This document shows, in pieces, positions 34,966 to 47,642 of a stretch of 64,000 nucleotides of DNA (position 1 is its first letter; the number at the start of each line of letters is the position of its first letter). Origin of the DNA: Ascaris suum (lineage: Eukaryota; Nematoda; Chromadorea; Rhabditida; Ascarididae). The stretch covers positions 62,001 through 126,000 of the forward strand of contig JACCHR010000030.1 in NCBI GenBank assembly GCA_013433145.1, read 5' to 3'. Position numbers and translations under genes: made by a program. The notes beneath the pieces were generated by a model. The model did not search any database, had not been told where the DNA came from, and worked only from the letters and a program-made list of their open reading frames with translations.

Positions 34966-37900
34966 ACAAGTGCAGATGGTGTACGTCATGAGCTGCCTAT
35001 TCTGCCATCGTCTTATACAGAACGTTGGGCAAATCAGCTCTCCTATTGGGGCAGTTCAACGCTTCGACAAGAAGAAAATGCAAAAACGTCGCAAACAACG
35101 CAGACAAATATCGGTTAGAAGTTCCGCTTGTTTGCAGATATTTTCGGATGTTTTCTTCCTTCTAGCTGCCTGATTCGATTGTTTGGGTGGAGGAGGATAG
35201 TGGCTGTTCCTGAAGCAAAAAAATATTTCGCGAGGAAAGAGCGGACTAGGGGGAAGGAGAGGAGAAAGACGAGGTGAAGGAGCAAAAGCGTGGGTGGAAA
35301 GAGAAAGGGGCGAACGAGATTGGAGGAACACACGCGGGTCGTGGAAAGAAACGGCGCATATGGGAAGAGGGACAGGGGGAGGGGAGGAGTTGAAGGGGGA
35401 TGTGTGGTTGAAAACTGCTTTCAAAATTGGCGTAACTTTCCCATGAAGTGTGGAGCCCTAGATATCTTTCGATGCAGTGCAATGATATCAGTTTCATTTA
35501 AGCATATAATTAAAAATGACGCCCGAAGGTTTCCTAGCCGCGGCCGGGCCACTATTGCTTTGAAGGCCATAATGGTGCTCGAGAGTCTTAAACTTGGTTG
35601 AATTCTGAAGGTATAAGGCATTGGGTAATATATTATAATCGAATTTGTTAGTTTTGTTTGTTCGCTTGCCCCTCTCCCCTCGTCCTCCATCCCAAATTTG
35701 AGGAACTACTGATTGTTTTGCGATGACAATAGTGCGAAGACAAGGTTTGATTAATCGTTATGTGAAATTATATAGGAGTGTAGAAACATCTGTGTTGTAT
35801 GACGGCAGTTCCCAGAATTGCAGCAGTGTAGGTGGAATATAGGTAAAAGGGGTGATTCTCGCGTTTTTTTCAAACAGGAATTGGTCGACAAGGAATAAAT
35901 ATTGTTTATATTTCTTAAGGAGCTGCATATCTTGTGAGCATTTGAAATTTACTCCTTATTACAGGCAAAGAGGGTCCTAAGTGATGAAATTTACTTTTAA
36001 GGATAGAACGTAATCAAAAGCATTTAAGATTCGGCAACATGCATTAGTCTGCCACCAATAGGAGGGGGAATACAACCGATGGCGATGCCGAGATCAATCG
36101 CTGTGCCTGTATTGGCATCACCTCATTCAGGCGATCGACAACTTTCACCAGCTCAACAATCGGGTGATTATTTCTTGCTTTCTGAGAAACAAATGAGCGT
36201 TATAAGATGCGAATCTACAGTGATAAGTGCTTAGCTCCTCCAGTGGCATTAGGCATATTTTGCTTTCTTTCTTGACTTGCCATCTCATGCTTAGCTTCTC
36301 TTGCCCTGCCACCAAATCTTGTTTCAGGACTCCCCACTCATATGTCGCCATTATTTACCACGGATGCTCATCGAGCCTAAGAGAATACGAGCTCTACGCA
36401 TAGGCTAGCCTTCTTAACGATCACTCGTGCATGTGTTAGCTCTTGGAACAGCGGCTCTGCTTCCGCATATCCATTAGTGAGACGTAGAGTCTTTCATTGA
36501 CGATATGCAGGTCAGTGTCATGGTTGTGTATTGCCACGCAATTAAACGAGAGATTTCGGCATGGCGTAGGAGGAAGAATATAACCACGTGGATGGGTGTG
36601 CATGTGAATTGGTGTATTTTGTGTATCGACTCATATCAATATTATCAGTAATATTTTCTCCAGTCAGGTGTGTTTCCATCATTGTTTTTGCCCGCACTTT
36701 ATCCCATAATCTCCGCTTTTTCCCCTTTATTGTCATTTTAGTATGAATTCTCTTGTTTGCTTTATTTTAAAGTGGTTGGTTCACGTATAAAACGTAACTG
36801 AGGGGCAGCTGAAAAGGTGATGACTCAAAGATAACTGTTAACTGCTCGAATGTGCATTTTGTTTGATTTGTACTTAATCTTTCTAGAATCCTTGTTGTTG
36901 CAGGAACGGATGATGGAATGCGCAAGTCGATGAGTGAATCGCTGACCTCGTTGAATTCCTCCAGTCGGCGTAGTGCTGATGGAGATGCTCGAGGTCGGGC
37001 TAAGCAGGCTGAGGTGGGTCTAATTGCTTTCAACTGTGCATGCCTTGTTGGAGTGTGTTTCGTATAGACTGCATGATTTATAGCATGAGGCAAGTGAGCA
37101 CAGTCTCATAAGCTTTGATACTGGATGAAGGGGATCAATGCATTTGTTTATTTTTATTTACAGTAGAAGATGGAGGCAGTTAAGATGCATTTAAGGTGAA
37201 TGATGAAAGGCATCGCTTATGTGGCATTGTTCTCTTATTCATAATTGGACTGCTTTTCCTTTTCGTAGCATATATGAGGTTGCGTAGAACTGTTTAGCTG
37301 CTTGATTTTGGGTTAGCCGGTTGATTTTATTGTTGTTTGAATCGATGATCGCAATCCATTGTCAACGTTGTGAAAGGATGGAGCTACATGATCAGAATGA
37401 TTCGGTGTAGAGCCACGAAAAGTGGATATGTGAAACGGTAAACGGAGAGTTTAGGTCGAAACTGACGGGATATATTACAGAGGCGGACCAAGGACTTAAA
37501 AGTAATAGTCAGCTGATTATCAAGCCCTTGCCCTCGGGTAATAGAAGTAATTCAAATGCTATTGCTGCTGGGATCCGTAGAAGGTGAGCTATAATGCAGA
37601 ATTTTGTTTGCTCTGGTTGAGGGTCGAGGAGAAGGGAAGCAGTAATGCGAGGTTTGATTGATTCAGCTTTCTTCATTGCAAGCAATGTCTTTTTGATGAG
37701 CTGAAGGTGGAGTGATTAGTGCCAAAAAATGGACTAACAAATTGCTGCTTTTATTATTGCTCGATGCATATTTTTCAAAGTTATTTCTCGCTGTGCCACA
37801 GTCGTAATCTGCTTCGAACGAGAAGGATCATTGCTGCCGACTTACCTTTTGATTGACTCTCATCTGTTTAGGGGTCGTCGGCAGCATAGCGTTTTGAGAA

Positions 37901-38110
37901 TAGGCTAATTGCAGCATAGATGCTAGAGTATGGGGATTGTTTCAGCAGATTTACAACGAGCAGGTTGCTGAACGCAGAAGAATAGAGGCACAGAGGCTCG
38001 AAGAGGAGAAGATAGAAGCGATGATTAAGGAGAAAGAGCGAAGAAGAATGAAGGAGATGGAGCTTGAAAGGGAGTTCGAGGAAGAGAGGAAGAAAGCCAG
38101 GGCCGAAGAG
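34966..38110 (+). CDS. Unit 5 Ser-rich to coiled-coil exon chain
   Basis: Exons: TSADG 34966-35113, candidate 36029-36163, TDDG 36904-37013, ADQG 37481-37583, candidate micro-exon 37667-37706, coiled coil 1 37946-38110. This chain continues in frame into the open 55-codon coiled-coil exon 2 at 38950, so unit 5 is the one type A copy whose whole chain, about 290 codons, can be read without a break. Confidence 0.6.
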
Positions 38111-38949
38111 GTTGGCATTCATAAATATCGTTTGAAGTTGTTCTTTGCGGAAAATCTCCTGGGCCCTGTTGTTAATTGTAAACGCTCCTTAGCTGTCGCC
38201 AGGCATGTCAGAAGGAAAATGATTTTCAACCAGTAATCCGTTCTTCAGGGCAATCTTTTCATAATGAGAGGGCAAATAATTGGTATAAATGTACATGTGG
38301 TGGCTGCTATGCCCCTTGTTCGTGGCCTATCGAAGCAAAAAAAAGTGCGTTGGATTCGTCAGATCAAAGGGCTGTCTTATGTGAAGTTTTTGTGAGACCA
38401 TCATAGAACCCTTAGAACCGTCGGGTTTTAGGGTTTTCCCTATTCATCGATTATAACGAAGAACATTAAGGTATATGATTTCATGGACGTAGAGGACAGA
38501 TTTGTTGCAACGTTTTACTCACTTCCTCGAATAGTTTTTATGCATATGATGGTTTTTATTGTTCACTTGGTATGCAAACTTGAGGAGCGTTTATATGTTA
38601 TGATCTGCTAGAGATTGCTGGTAGCTACTTAGAATCTGTTCTAGCCAACTCGTGGTGCAAATTTTGCTCATCCGCTCATAACTGATTCCCCCTCGCTCCG
38701 CCCTTCCAACGCCGATTTGCGTTGCGGAATCAGTTTGTCCCCTTGCTTCTTTGATTGGTATACTGCATAGATGAAAGATGTCCGAGTTGCACATCTCGGC
38801 GAATCTTTTCGCACCTTTTTTAAAAACTGTCCTTATTTCATTTTCATTTGTCATCACTCAGGCACCCCTCAATGCTGTGAGCATTCCCTCCTTATTTGAG
38901 TACTTCGTTTAGTGAAGTATGTCCATCAGTGTATTTCTGATCGGTTCAG

Positions 38950-39114
38950 GAACGCTCGCGAACGGAAGCAGCACTACTCGCTTCAATAGAGAAAGCTAGG
39001 CGAGAAGCCGAGCCGATTTATAAGCACGTGCTGGAAGCCAGCGAGAAGAGTGTTGACCTTGAACACACCATCCTTGGAGACGATCACAGAGAGAACTCGA
39101 GAATTCTTAAGGAG
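38950..39114 (+). CDS. Coiled-coil exon 2, 55-codon form, units 5/6 junction
   Basis: ERSRTEAALLASIEKARREA then EPIYKHVLEASEKSV and on to RILKE, 165 bases, open. It retains gagcc that the type A copies lack and is missing five codons compared with the 60-codon type B form. It looks like the state from which the frameshifted A form arose by a 5-base deletion (gagcc repeated as gccgagcc). Confidence 0.7.
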
Positions 39115-39461
39115 GTGAGCCCTCACATTTAATGTTGCGCTCAGGACGGCTACATTATAATTCACTCAGTAGCAGGAGCGTAGATACATGCTCAGTTCAT
39201 TATTACCTTGGAAGCGTTGTTCAGTCCTCAAACTGTCATATATTTTAGAACTCTAGTGAGTCCTGTTTCCTCCGCTTCACTTATTATCGAAATCTTTTAC
39301 CACAAGAAGATCCTGGCCAACAGGAAACGTGGAGAGAAGTATCGCTGTCCCTCGCATTCATAAAAGGAGAGGAAATTATTGGGTTCTGTTTGTAGGGCAT
39401 GATTGAGCGTATTGAAACCACTCAACGTTTCCATCCCCTTCAGTTGTTGCTTTTGCTGCAG

Positions 39462-40817
39462 AAGGACTCACGAGCTCGCAACGAGGAACTGTTCAACATT
39501 TATTTCCACTGTTTAGGCTAAACGGCCGACATTAAAATGCAATTTCACAAGTATGGTAGATTAAATCCACGATTCAGCAGTGAGCCTATGTAAGTTTATA
39601 AGTTGGGTGTCGAATCTAGAACGAGAAGAACGTTTCGTTTCGATTCATTTCGTTATTTAGTTTCGCAACACACAAAGTGCTATGCAGTGGGTTAAAAATG
39701 CGATGAGGTATCCATGAATGCTGTTACTGCCTCACTTTGTAGGCTAGAATCCATCAGTTGTTGATAAAAAATAAAGAGGATGCGGGTTCGATTACCTTCT
39801 TCAGCAGAACTTGTAAAAGGCATCTTACTATAGTTGAGCTAGCTGAATCTTTGTTTGTAGAATTAGTTATGTTGTAAGCAACCAGCTGTATTATACGAAG
39901 CAGCACTTTCTGTTTTGAAATAACATTGCAGACTATTTTGCTGAACTCGGAGTATAACAAACCCGCATTGCTCATTATTAATGTTAAGTGATATTTGAAT
40001 AGAACGATGGTTTATTTTCTTTATAATGAAGGGAAATTGTCGAGCGAATTTCTAGCTGACACCACTGAATGATGCAACAATAGTGGTCGAGTGGATCGTT
40101 GATGGCCGACCACTTCTGATTGAATCGAGAGCAGAAACCATATGCGACTTTGTACTCCTCAAATGGATATTCGGGGCGCAATCGCTGAAGATTCAGGAGT
40201 TGATACGGTGAAGGCGACCGACCAATGCACTTGGCGAAGCTAGCAGGCAGTGCAGAATATTCGTAAAACGTAATTTTTATAGGTCTTCATTTCCATTCAT
40301 CAATTTCAGCTTCCACGAATGTGGTTTGTTTAATATTTAGGCGATAAGAAAACAAATGACGTTTATGAATGGATGAATATGTGCATAAATCTCATAGTGA
40401 ATTTTCTTGGGTAAGAAATATGCAGCAGACCCATGTCAAATTGATGTTCCCAATTTAGACCCAACGTTATGTCAAATCAGCGGTCAAAGTTATTGAACAT
40501 ATGTAATTGATATGTTCCCAATTTATGAACAATTCTCTACGATTATTTAGCTCAACTGTCGACTGAGGCAAAGCAAAGTAAAATTGCGATAAACGGTCAA
40601 TAAAGATTTGTTTTGAATTGTCTGATTTCGCAGATAAGTTCCTTCTTCAAATGAACGATGCTAGTAAGCATTTCCCATAATATTGTTATTTTTCAGCTCA
40701 TGCGGTTGTATTATCGAAAACGCAGCACGAAGTGAGTCTAAGGAGGATTCGTGCTGTCGAGAATTTGAAAAAATATGGAAGGACGGAGATCGAAAATCAT
40801 CAACGGCCACATATGAG
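39462..40817 (+). pseudogene. Unit 6 Ig-A, Ig-B and linker exons
   Basis: Ig-A halves 39462-39589 and 39743-39873, Ig-B 39932-40269 (one extra G near 40032), linker 40697-40817 (open). Bases follow type A. Confidence 0.6.
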
Positions 40818-41493
40818 GTTTTTTTTTTTTTTTGTTGTTGTTCCGTTCAATATGAGTTTTTGTGAGAGAGGAGATGGGGAGAGACTAATAATGGAGAGTA
40901 GTTAATAGGGTCTAAGAGTCGTAGCAACGTAAACGTGACACTATTTCGGGCATTTCCAAATGAAATCCCACAATTTCTGCATGGTACAATGTAAGTAGAT
41001 TGTAATATGGTTTCGTGCACTCACACATATTATATCTGCCCATATGGGACCAGGACTCTATAAAAATAGTGTGATATCATACAGTTAGCACTTGCAAATT
41101 CAAAGTGCCACAAAGAACACTGAGTGCATTCATTCACAAATGTTATCGTCGATTATCGAACTATATTGTAAGTCGGCGTACTGTCAGTTATGTTTGTGTA
41201 TGCAGCCTAGAAGACTTTTGTTTACGTGAATTAGAAAGTCGTAGATGAATATATGCGGCAGATGTGATGCCATCAAATTTATTTTATTTTTCCGCGAAGT
41301 TATACTTTGCAATAGTTTTTAGATATCTGAAATCATGTTTTGCATAAATGCCCATTTCTTGTGAATGGATGATTGAAAGTCTATTGCGCCAAATGGGATA
41401 ATTTTTAAAAAAAGTAGTTTCCTGCCAAAATTTACCCATGGGAAGGACTGAAATTCACAATTTATTGTTATATATATAGTCATATAAATTACA

Positions 41494-41630
41494 TTCAACA
41501 TATCTTTGCAGGGTCCTTCGCAGTTTATATACAATAACGTAAGCGAAGTAGAAGGTCAGCCGCTTACATAGAATATCAATATTGATACTACACCTTCAAT
41601 TTCTTCGCTCAAAGATGGACAAGCCATCGG
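41494..41630 (+). pseudogene. Unit 6 Ig-C remnant
   Basis: Recognisable pieces of the Ig-C head (tctttgcagggtccttcgca, aagcgaagtagaaggtcagc, ctcaaagatggacaagccat) remain, with several internal deletions. The Ig tail region is replaced by an AT-rich filler with tatatatag. Not translatable as Ig. Confidence 0.6.
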
Positions 41631-42010
41631 TTTGTAGTTTCTTGTCGTTTTTTTGTTTCCCGTATCCTTTGACACATCAACTTACCGATATGAAAATAAA
41701 TTGGCAACCAATGGAGAATCCTTGCTGCTTTTTAGCTGCATTTTATGCAAATACGGTTATACATGATGTATGGTAAATATAGAATTCTACTATTGATACT
41801 TGTTCTGCTTCGACAAGAAGAAAATTCAATAAAACGTCGCAAACAACGCAGACAAATATCGGTTAGAAGTTCCGCTTGTTTGCAGATATTTTCGGATGTT
41901 TTTTCCATCTAGCTGCCTGATTCGATTGTTTGGGTGGAGGAGGATAGTGGCTGTTCTGAAGCAAAAAAATATTTCGAAGTGAAATCGCGGACTATTGCTG
42001 TTTGGAAGGA
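41631..42010. other. Scrambled junction segment in unit 6
   Basis: Intron pieces that lie far apart in other units are joined: sequence normally before the TSADG exon (cccgtatcctttgacacatc) sits inside the Ig-C downstream intron, and gatacttgttctgcttcgac joins two distant places. The TSADG exon survives only as its last 54 bases (41808-41861, with an extra change at attcaat). The purine tract start also differs (gaagtgaaatcgcggactat). Confidence 0.75.
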
Positions 42011-42781
42011 GAGGAGAAAGAGGGAGGTGAAGGAGCAAAAAGCGTGGGTGGAAAGAGAAAGGGGCGTAAACGAGATTGGAGGAACACACGCGGGTCGTGG
42101 AAAGAAACGGCGCATATGGGAAGAGGGACAGGGGGAGGGGAGGAGTTGAAGGGGGATGTGTGGTTGAAAAGTGCTTTCAAAATTGGCGTAACTTTCCATG
42201 AAGTGTGGAGCCCTAGATATCTTTCGATGCAGTGCAATGATATCAGTTTTATTTAAGCATATAATTAAAAATGACGCCCGAAGGTTTCCTAGCCGCGGCC
42301 GGCCACTATTGCTTTGAAGGCCAAATGGTGCTCGAGAGTCTTAAACTTGGTTGAATTCTGAAGGTATAAGGCATTGGGTAATATATTATAATCGAATTTG
42401 TTACTTTTGTTTGTTCGCTTGCCCCTCTCCCCTCGTCCTCCATCCCAAATTTGAGGAACTACTGATTGTTTTGCGATGACAATAGTGCGAAGACAAGGTT
42501 TGATTAATTGTTATGTGAAATTATATAGGAGTGTAGAAACATCTGTGTTGTATGACGGCAGTTCCCGGAATTGCAGCAGTGTAGGTGGAATATAGGTAAA
42601 AGGGGTGATTCTCGCGTTTTTTTCAAACAGGAATTGGTCGACAAGGAATAAATATTGTTTATATTTCTTAAGGAGCTGCATATCTTGTGAGCATTTGAAA
42701 TTTACTCCTTATTACAGGCAAAGAGGGTCCTAAGTGATGAAATTTACTTTTAAGGATAGAACGTAATCAAAAGCATTTAAG

Positions 42782-44335
42782 ATTCGGCAACATGCATTAG
42801 TCTGCCACCAATAGGAGGGGGAATACAGCCGATGGCGATGCCGAGATCAATCGCTGTGCCTGTATTGGCATCACCTCATTCAGGCGATCGACAACTTTCA
42901 CCAGCTCAACAATCGGGTGATTATTTCTTGCTTTCTGAGAAACAAATGAGCGTTATAAGATGCGAATCTACAGTGATAAGTGCTTAGCTCCTCCAGTGGC
43001 ATTAGGCATATTTTGCTTTCTTTCTTCACTTGCCATCTCATGCTTAGCTTCTCTTGCCCTGCCACCAAATCTTGTTTCAGGACTCCCCACTCATATGTCG
43101 CCATTATTTACCACGGATGCTCATCGAGCCTAAGAGAATACGAGCTCTACGCATAGGCTAGCCTTGTTAACGGTCACTCGTGCATGTGTTAGCTCTTGGA
43201 ACAGCGGCTCTGCTTCCGCATATCCATTAGTGAGACGTAGAGTCTTTCATTGACGATATGCAGGTCAGTGTCATGGTTGTGTATTGCCACGCAATTAAAC
43301 GAGAGATTTCGGCATGGCGTAGGAGGAAGAATATAACCACGTGGATGGGTGTGCATGTGAATTGGTGTATTTTGTGTATCGACTCATATCAATATTATCA
43401 GTAATATTTTCTCCAGTCAGGTGTGTTTCCATCATTGTTTTTGCCCGCACTTTATCCCATAATCTCCGCTTTCTCCCTTTATTGTCATTTTAGTATGAAT
43501 TCTCTTGTTTGCTTTATTTTAAAGTGGTTGGTTCACGTATAAAACGTAACTGAGGGGCAGCTCAAAAGGTGATGACTCAAAGATAACTGTTAACTGCTCG
43601 AATGTGCATTTTGTTTGATTTGTACTTAATCTTTCTAGAATCCTTGTTGTTGCAGGAACGGATGATGGAATGCGCAAGTCGATGAGTGAATCGCTGACCT
43701 CGTTGAATTCCTCCAGTCGGCGTAGTGCTGATGGAGATGCTCGAGGTCGGGCTAAGCAGGCTGAGGTGGGTCTAATTGCTTTCAACTGTGCATGCCTTGT
43801 TGGAGTGTGTTTCGTATAGACTGCATGATTTATAGCATGAGGCAAGTGAGCACAGTCTCATAAGCTTTGATACTGGATGAAGGGGATCAATGCATTTGTT
43901 TATTTTTATTTACAGTAGAAGATGGAGGCAGTTAAGATGCATTTAAGGTGAATGATGAAAGGCATCGCTTATGTGGCATTGTTCTCTTATTCATAATTGG
44001 ACTGCTTTTCCTTTTCGTAGCATATATGAGGTTGCGTAGAACTGTTTAGCTGCTTGATTTTGGGTTAGCCGGTTGATTTTATTGTTGTTTGAATCGATGA
44101 TCGCAATCCATTGTCAACGTTGTGAAAGGATGGAGCTACATGATCAGAATGATTCGGTGTAGAGCCACGAAAAGTGGATATGTGAAACGGTAAACGGAGA
44201 GTTTAGGTCGAAACTGACGGGATATATTACAGAGGCGGACCAAGGACTTAAAAGTAATAGTCAGCTGATTATCAAGCCCTTGCCCTCGGGTAATAGAAGT
44301 AATTCAAATGCTATTGCTGCTGGGATCCGTAGAAG
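42782..44335 (+). CDS. Unit 6 linker exons (type B-like)
   Basis: Candidate exon 42782-42916, TDDG 43656-43765, ADQG 44233-44335, all open. They lack an upstream TSADG exon and the following micro-exon is broken, so the chain has no intact path to the coiled coil. Confidence 0.45.
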
Positions 44336-44439
44336 GTGAGCTATAATGCAGAATTTTGTTTGCTCTGGTTGAGGGTCGAGGAGAAGGGAAGCAGTAATGC
44401 GAGGTTTGATTGATTCAGCTTTCTTCATTGCAAGCAATG

Positions 44440-44740
44440 TTTTTTGATGAGCTAAGGTGGAGTGATTTGCCAAAAAATGGACTAACAAATTGCTGCTTTT
44501 ATTATTGCTCGATGCATTTTTTTCTAAGTTATTTCTCGAGTGTTAATCTGCCATCAGAAACAAATGCTGCATGCGCAACAAGGATGCTGCTAAGCGACTT
44601 ACCCAAGTCTGTTTCTCGCTTCGCGGCAGCATTGCTTCGAACGCTAAATTGACTCTCTGATCTTTCCTCGTCGGCTCATCTGTTTTGGGCGAATTGCAGC
44701 ATGAGAATAGGCTAATTGCAGCATAGATGCTAGAGTATGG
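44440..44740. other. Unique divergent segment in unit 6
   Basis: Replaces the stretch that in all other units reads gctgtgccacagtcgtaatc and onwards. The unit 6 version contains ccatcagaaacaaatgctgc, a duplicated gaattgcagcat/gaataggctaattgcagcat, and rearranged pieces of the common version (ttcgaacg, gcagcattgct, cgacttacc). One + strand frame is open over part of it (VNLPSETNAACATRMLLSDL) but has no support as an exon. Confidence 0.7.
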
Positions 44741-44751
44741 GATTGTTTCAG

Positions 44752-44914
44752 CAGATTTACAACGAGCAGGTTGCTGAACGCAGAAGAATAGAGGCAGAGG
44801 CTCGAAGAGGAGAAGATAGAAGCGATGATTAAGGAGAAAGAGCGAAGAAGGATGGAGGAGATGGAGCTTGAAAGGGAGTTCGAGGAAGAGAGGAAGAAAG
44901 CCAGGGCCGAAGAG
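44752..44914 (+). pseudogene. Unit 6 coiled-coil exon 1, 2-base deletion
   Basis: Same exon as 6785 but gaggcacagagg has become gaggcagagg, removing two bases at about codon 15 and shifting frame. Confidence 0.65.
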
Positions 44915-45749
44915 GTTGGCATTCATAAATATCGTTTGAAGTTGTTCTTTGCGGAAAATCTCCTGGGCCTGTTGTTAATTGTAAACGCTCCTTAGCTGTC
45001 GCCAGGCATGTCAGAAGGAAAATGATTTTCAACCAGTAATCCGTTCTTCAGGGCAATCTTTTCATAATGAGAGGGCAAATAATTGATATAAATGTACATG
45101 TGGTGGCTGCTATGCCCCTTGTTCGTGGCCTATCGAAGCAAAAAAAGTGCGTTGGATTCGTCAGATCAAAGGGCTGTCTTATGTGAACTTTTTGTGAGAC
45201 CATCATAGAACCCTTAGAATCGTCGGGTTTTAGGGTTTTCCTTATTCATCGATTATAACGAAGAACATTAAGGTATATGATTTCATGGACGTAGAGGACA
45301 GATTTGTTGCAACGTTTTACTCACTTCCTCGAATAGTTTTTATGCATATGATGGTTTTTATTGTTCACTTGGTATGCAAACTTGAGGAGCGTTTATATGT
45401 TATGATGTGCTAGAGATTGCTGGTAGCTACTTAGAATCTGTTCTAGCCAACTCGTGGTGCAAATTTTGCTCATCCGCTCATAACTGATTCCCCCTCGCTC
45501 CGCCCTTCCAACGCCGACTTGCGTTGCGGAATCAGTTTGTCCCCTTGCTTCTTTGATTGGTATATGCATAGATGAAAGATGTCCGAGTTGCACATCTCGG
45601 CGAATCTTTTCGCACCTTTTTTAAAAACTGTCCTTATTTCATTTTCATTTGTCATCACTCAGGCACCCTCAATGCTGTGAGCATTCCCTCCTTATTTGAG
45701 TACTTCGTTTAGTGAAGTATGTCCATCAGTGTATTTCTGATCGGTTCAG

Positions 45750-45929
45750 GAACGCTCGCGAACGGAAGCAGCACTACTCGCTTCAATAGAGAAAGCTAGG
45801 CGAGAAGCCGAGTTGCTTAAAAAAGCGAAATTTTATAAGCACGTGCTGGAAGCCAGCGAGAAGAGTGTTGACCTTGAACACACCATCCTTGGAGACGATC
45901 ACAGAGAGAACTCGAGAATTCTTAAGGAG
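45750..45929 (+). CDS. Coiled-coil exon 2, full 60-codon form, units 6/7 junction
   Basis: ERSRTEAALLASIEKARREA, ELLKKAKFYKHVLEASEKSV, DLEHTILGDDHRENSRILKE, open in phase 0 from gatcggttcag to gtgagc. The extra ELLKKAKF keeps the charged helical pattern, so this is probably the ancestral form. It follows in frame from coiled-coil exon 1 (…KKARAEE). Confidence 0.75.
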
Positions 45930-46276
45930 GTGAGCCCTCACATTTAATGTTGCGCTCAGGAGGGCTACATTATAATTCACTCAGTAGCAGGAGCGTAGAT
46001 ACATGCTCAGTTCATTATTACCTTGGAAGCGTTTTTCAGTCCTCAAACTGTCATATATTTTAGAACTCTAGTGAGTCCTGTTTCCTCCGCTTCACTTATT
46101 ATCGAAATCTTTTACCACAAGAAGATCCTGGCCAACAGGAAACGTGGAGAGAAGTATCGCTGTCCCTCGCATTCATAAAAGGAGAGGAAATTATTGGGTT
46201 CTGTTTGTAGGGCATGATTGAGCGTATTGAAACCACTCAACGTTTCCATCCCCTTCAGTTGTTGCTTTTGCTGCAG

Positions 46277-47642
46277 AAGGACTCACGAGCTCGCAACGAG
46301 GAACTGTTCAACATTTATTTCCACTGTTTAGGCTAAACGGCCGACATTAAAATGCAATTTCACAAGTATGGTAGATTAAATCCACGATTCAGCAGTGAGC
46401 CTATGTAAGTTTATAAGTTGGGTGTCGAATCTAGAACGAGAAGAACGTTTCGTTTCGATTCATTTCGTTATTTAGTTTCGCAACACACAAAGTGCTATGC
46501 AGTGGGTTAAAAATGCGATGAGGTATCCATGAATGCTGTTACTGCCTCACTTTGTAGGCTAGAATCCATCAGTTGTTGATAAAAAATAAAGAGGATGCGG
46601 GTTCCATTACCTTCTTCAGCAGAACTTGTGAAAGGCATCTTACTATAGTTGAGCTAGCTGAATCTTTGTTTGTAGAATTAGTTATGTTGTAAGCAACCAG
46701 CTGTATTATACGAAGCAGCACTTTCTGTTTTGAAATAACATTGCAGACTATTTTGCTGAACTCGGAGTATAACAAACCCGCATTGCTCATTATTAATGTT
46801 AAGTGATATTTGAATAGAACGATGGTTTATTTTCTTTATAATGAAGTAATATGTATCAAAGTCATTGTCGAGCGAATTTCTAGCTGACACCACTGAATGA
46901 TGCAACAATAGTGGTCGAGTGGATTGTTGATGGCCGACCACTTCTGATTGAATCGAGAGCAGAAACCATATGCGACTTTGTACTCCTCAAATGGACATTC
47001 GGGGCGCAATCGCTGAAGATTCAGGAGTTGATACGGTGAAGGCGACCGACCAATGCACTTGGCGAAGCTAGCAGGCAGTGCAGAATATTCGTAAAACGTA
47101 ATTTTTATAGGTCTTCATCTCCATTCATCAATTTCAGCTTCCACGAATGTGGTTTGTTTAATATTTAGGCGATAAGAAAACAAATGACGTTTATGAATGG
47201 ATGAATATGTGCATAAATCTCATAGTGAATTTTCTTGGGTAAGAAATATGCAGCAGACCATGTCAAATTGATGTTCCCAATTTAGACCAACGTTATGTCA
47301 AATCAGCGGTCAAATTTATTGAACATATGTAATTGATATGTTCCCAATTTATGAACAATTCTCTACGATTATTTAGCTCAACTGTCGACTGAGGCAAAGC
47401 AAAGTAAAATTGCGATAAACGGTCAATAAAGATTTGTTTTGAATTGTCTGATTTCGCAGATAAGTTCCTTCTTCAAATGAACGATGCTAGTAAGTATTTC
47501 CCATAATATTGTTATTTTTCAGCTCATGCGGTTGTATTATCGAAAACGCAGCACGAAGTGAGTCTAAGGAGGATTCGTGCTGTCGAGAATTTGAAAAAAT
47601 ATGGAAGAACGAGATCGAAAATCATCAACGGCCACATATGAG
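46277..47642 (+). pseudogene. Unit 7 Ig-A, Ig-B and linker exons
   Basis: Ig-A halves 46277-46404 and 46558-46688, Ig-B 46747-47097, linker 47523-47642. Ig-B retains the five codons around YQSHC lost in type A but has a private indel just before (gaagtaat). The linker has lost bases at ggaagaacgagatc and the donor reads atgagttttt. Confidence 0.6.

Larger units (their letters stand above)
31168..38998 (+). repeat. Tandem unit 5 (type A, 7831 bp)
   Basis: Last pure type-A copy. The island is at 34751-34865. Its downstream junction carries the intermediate 55-codon form of coiled-coil exon 2 (38950-39114). Confidence 0.97.
38999..45798 (+). repeat. Tandem unit 6 (A/B mosaic, 6800 bp)
   Basis: The left part to about 41460 follows type A: it has the A bases in Ig-A and lacks the five extra Ig-B codons of type B. 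From about 42.2 kb it mostly carries type B markers (for example cttcacttgcc near 43024 and cagctcaaaagg near 43558). Between them lies a scrambled, shortened stretch. A second unique stretch lies at about 44440-44740. Confidence 0.93.
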
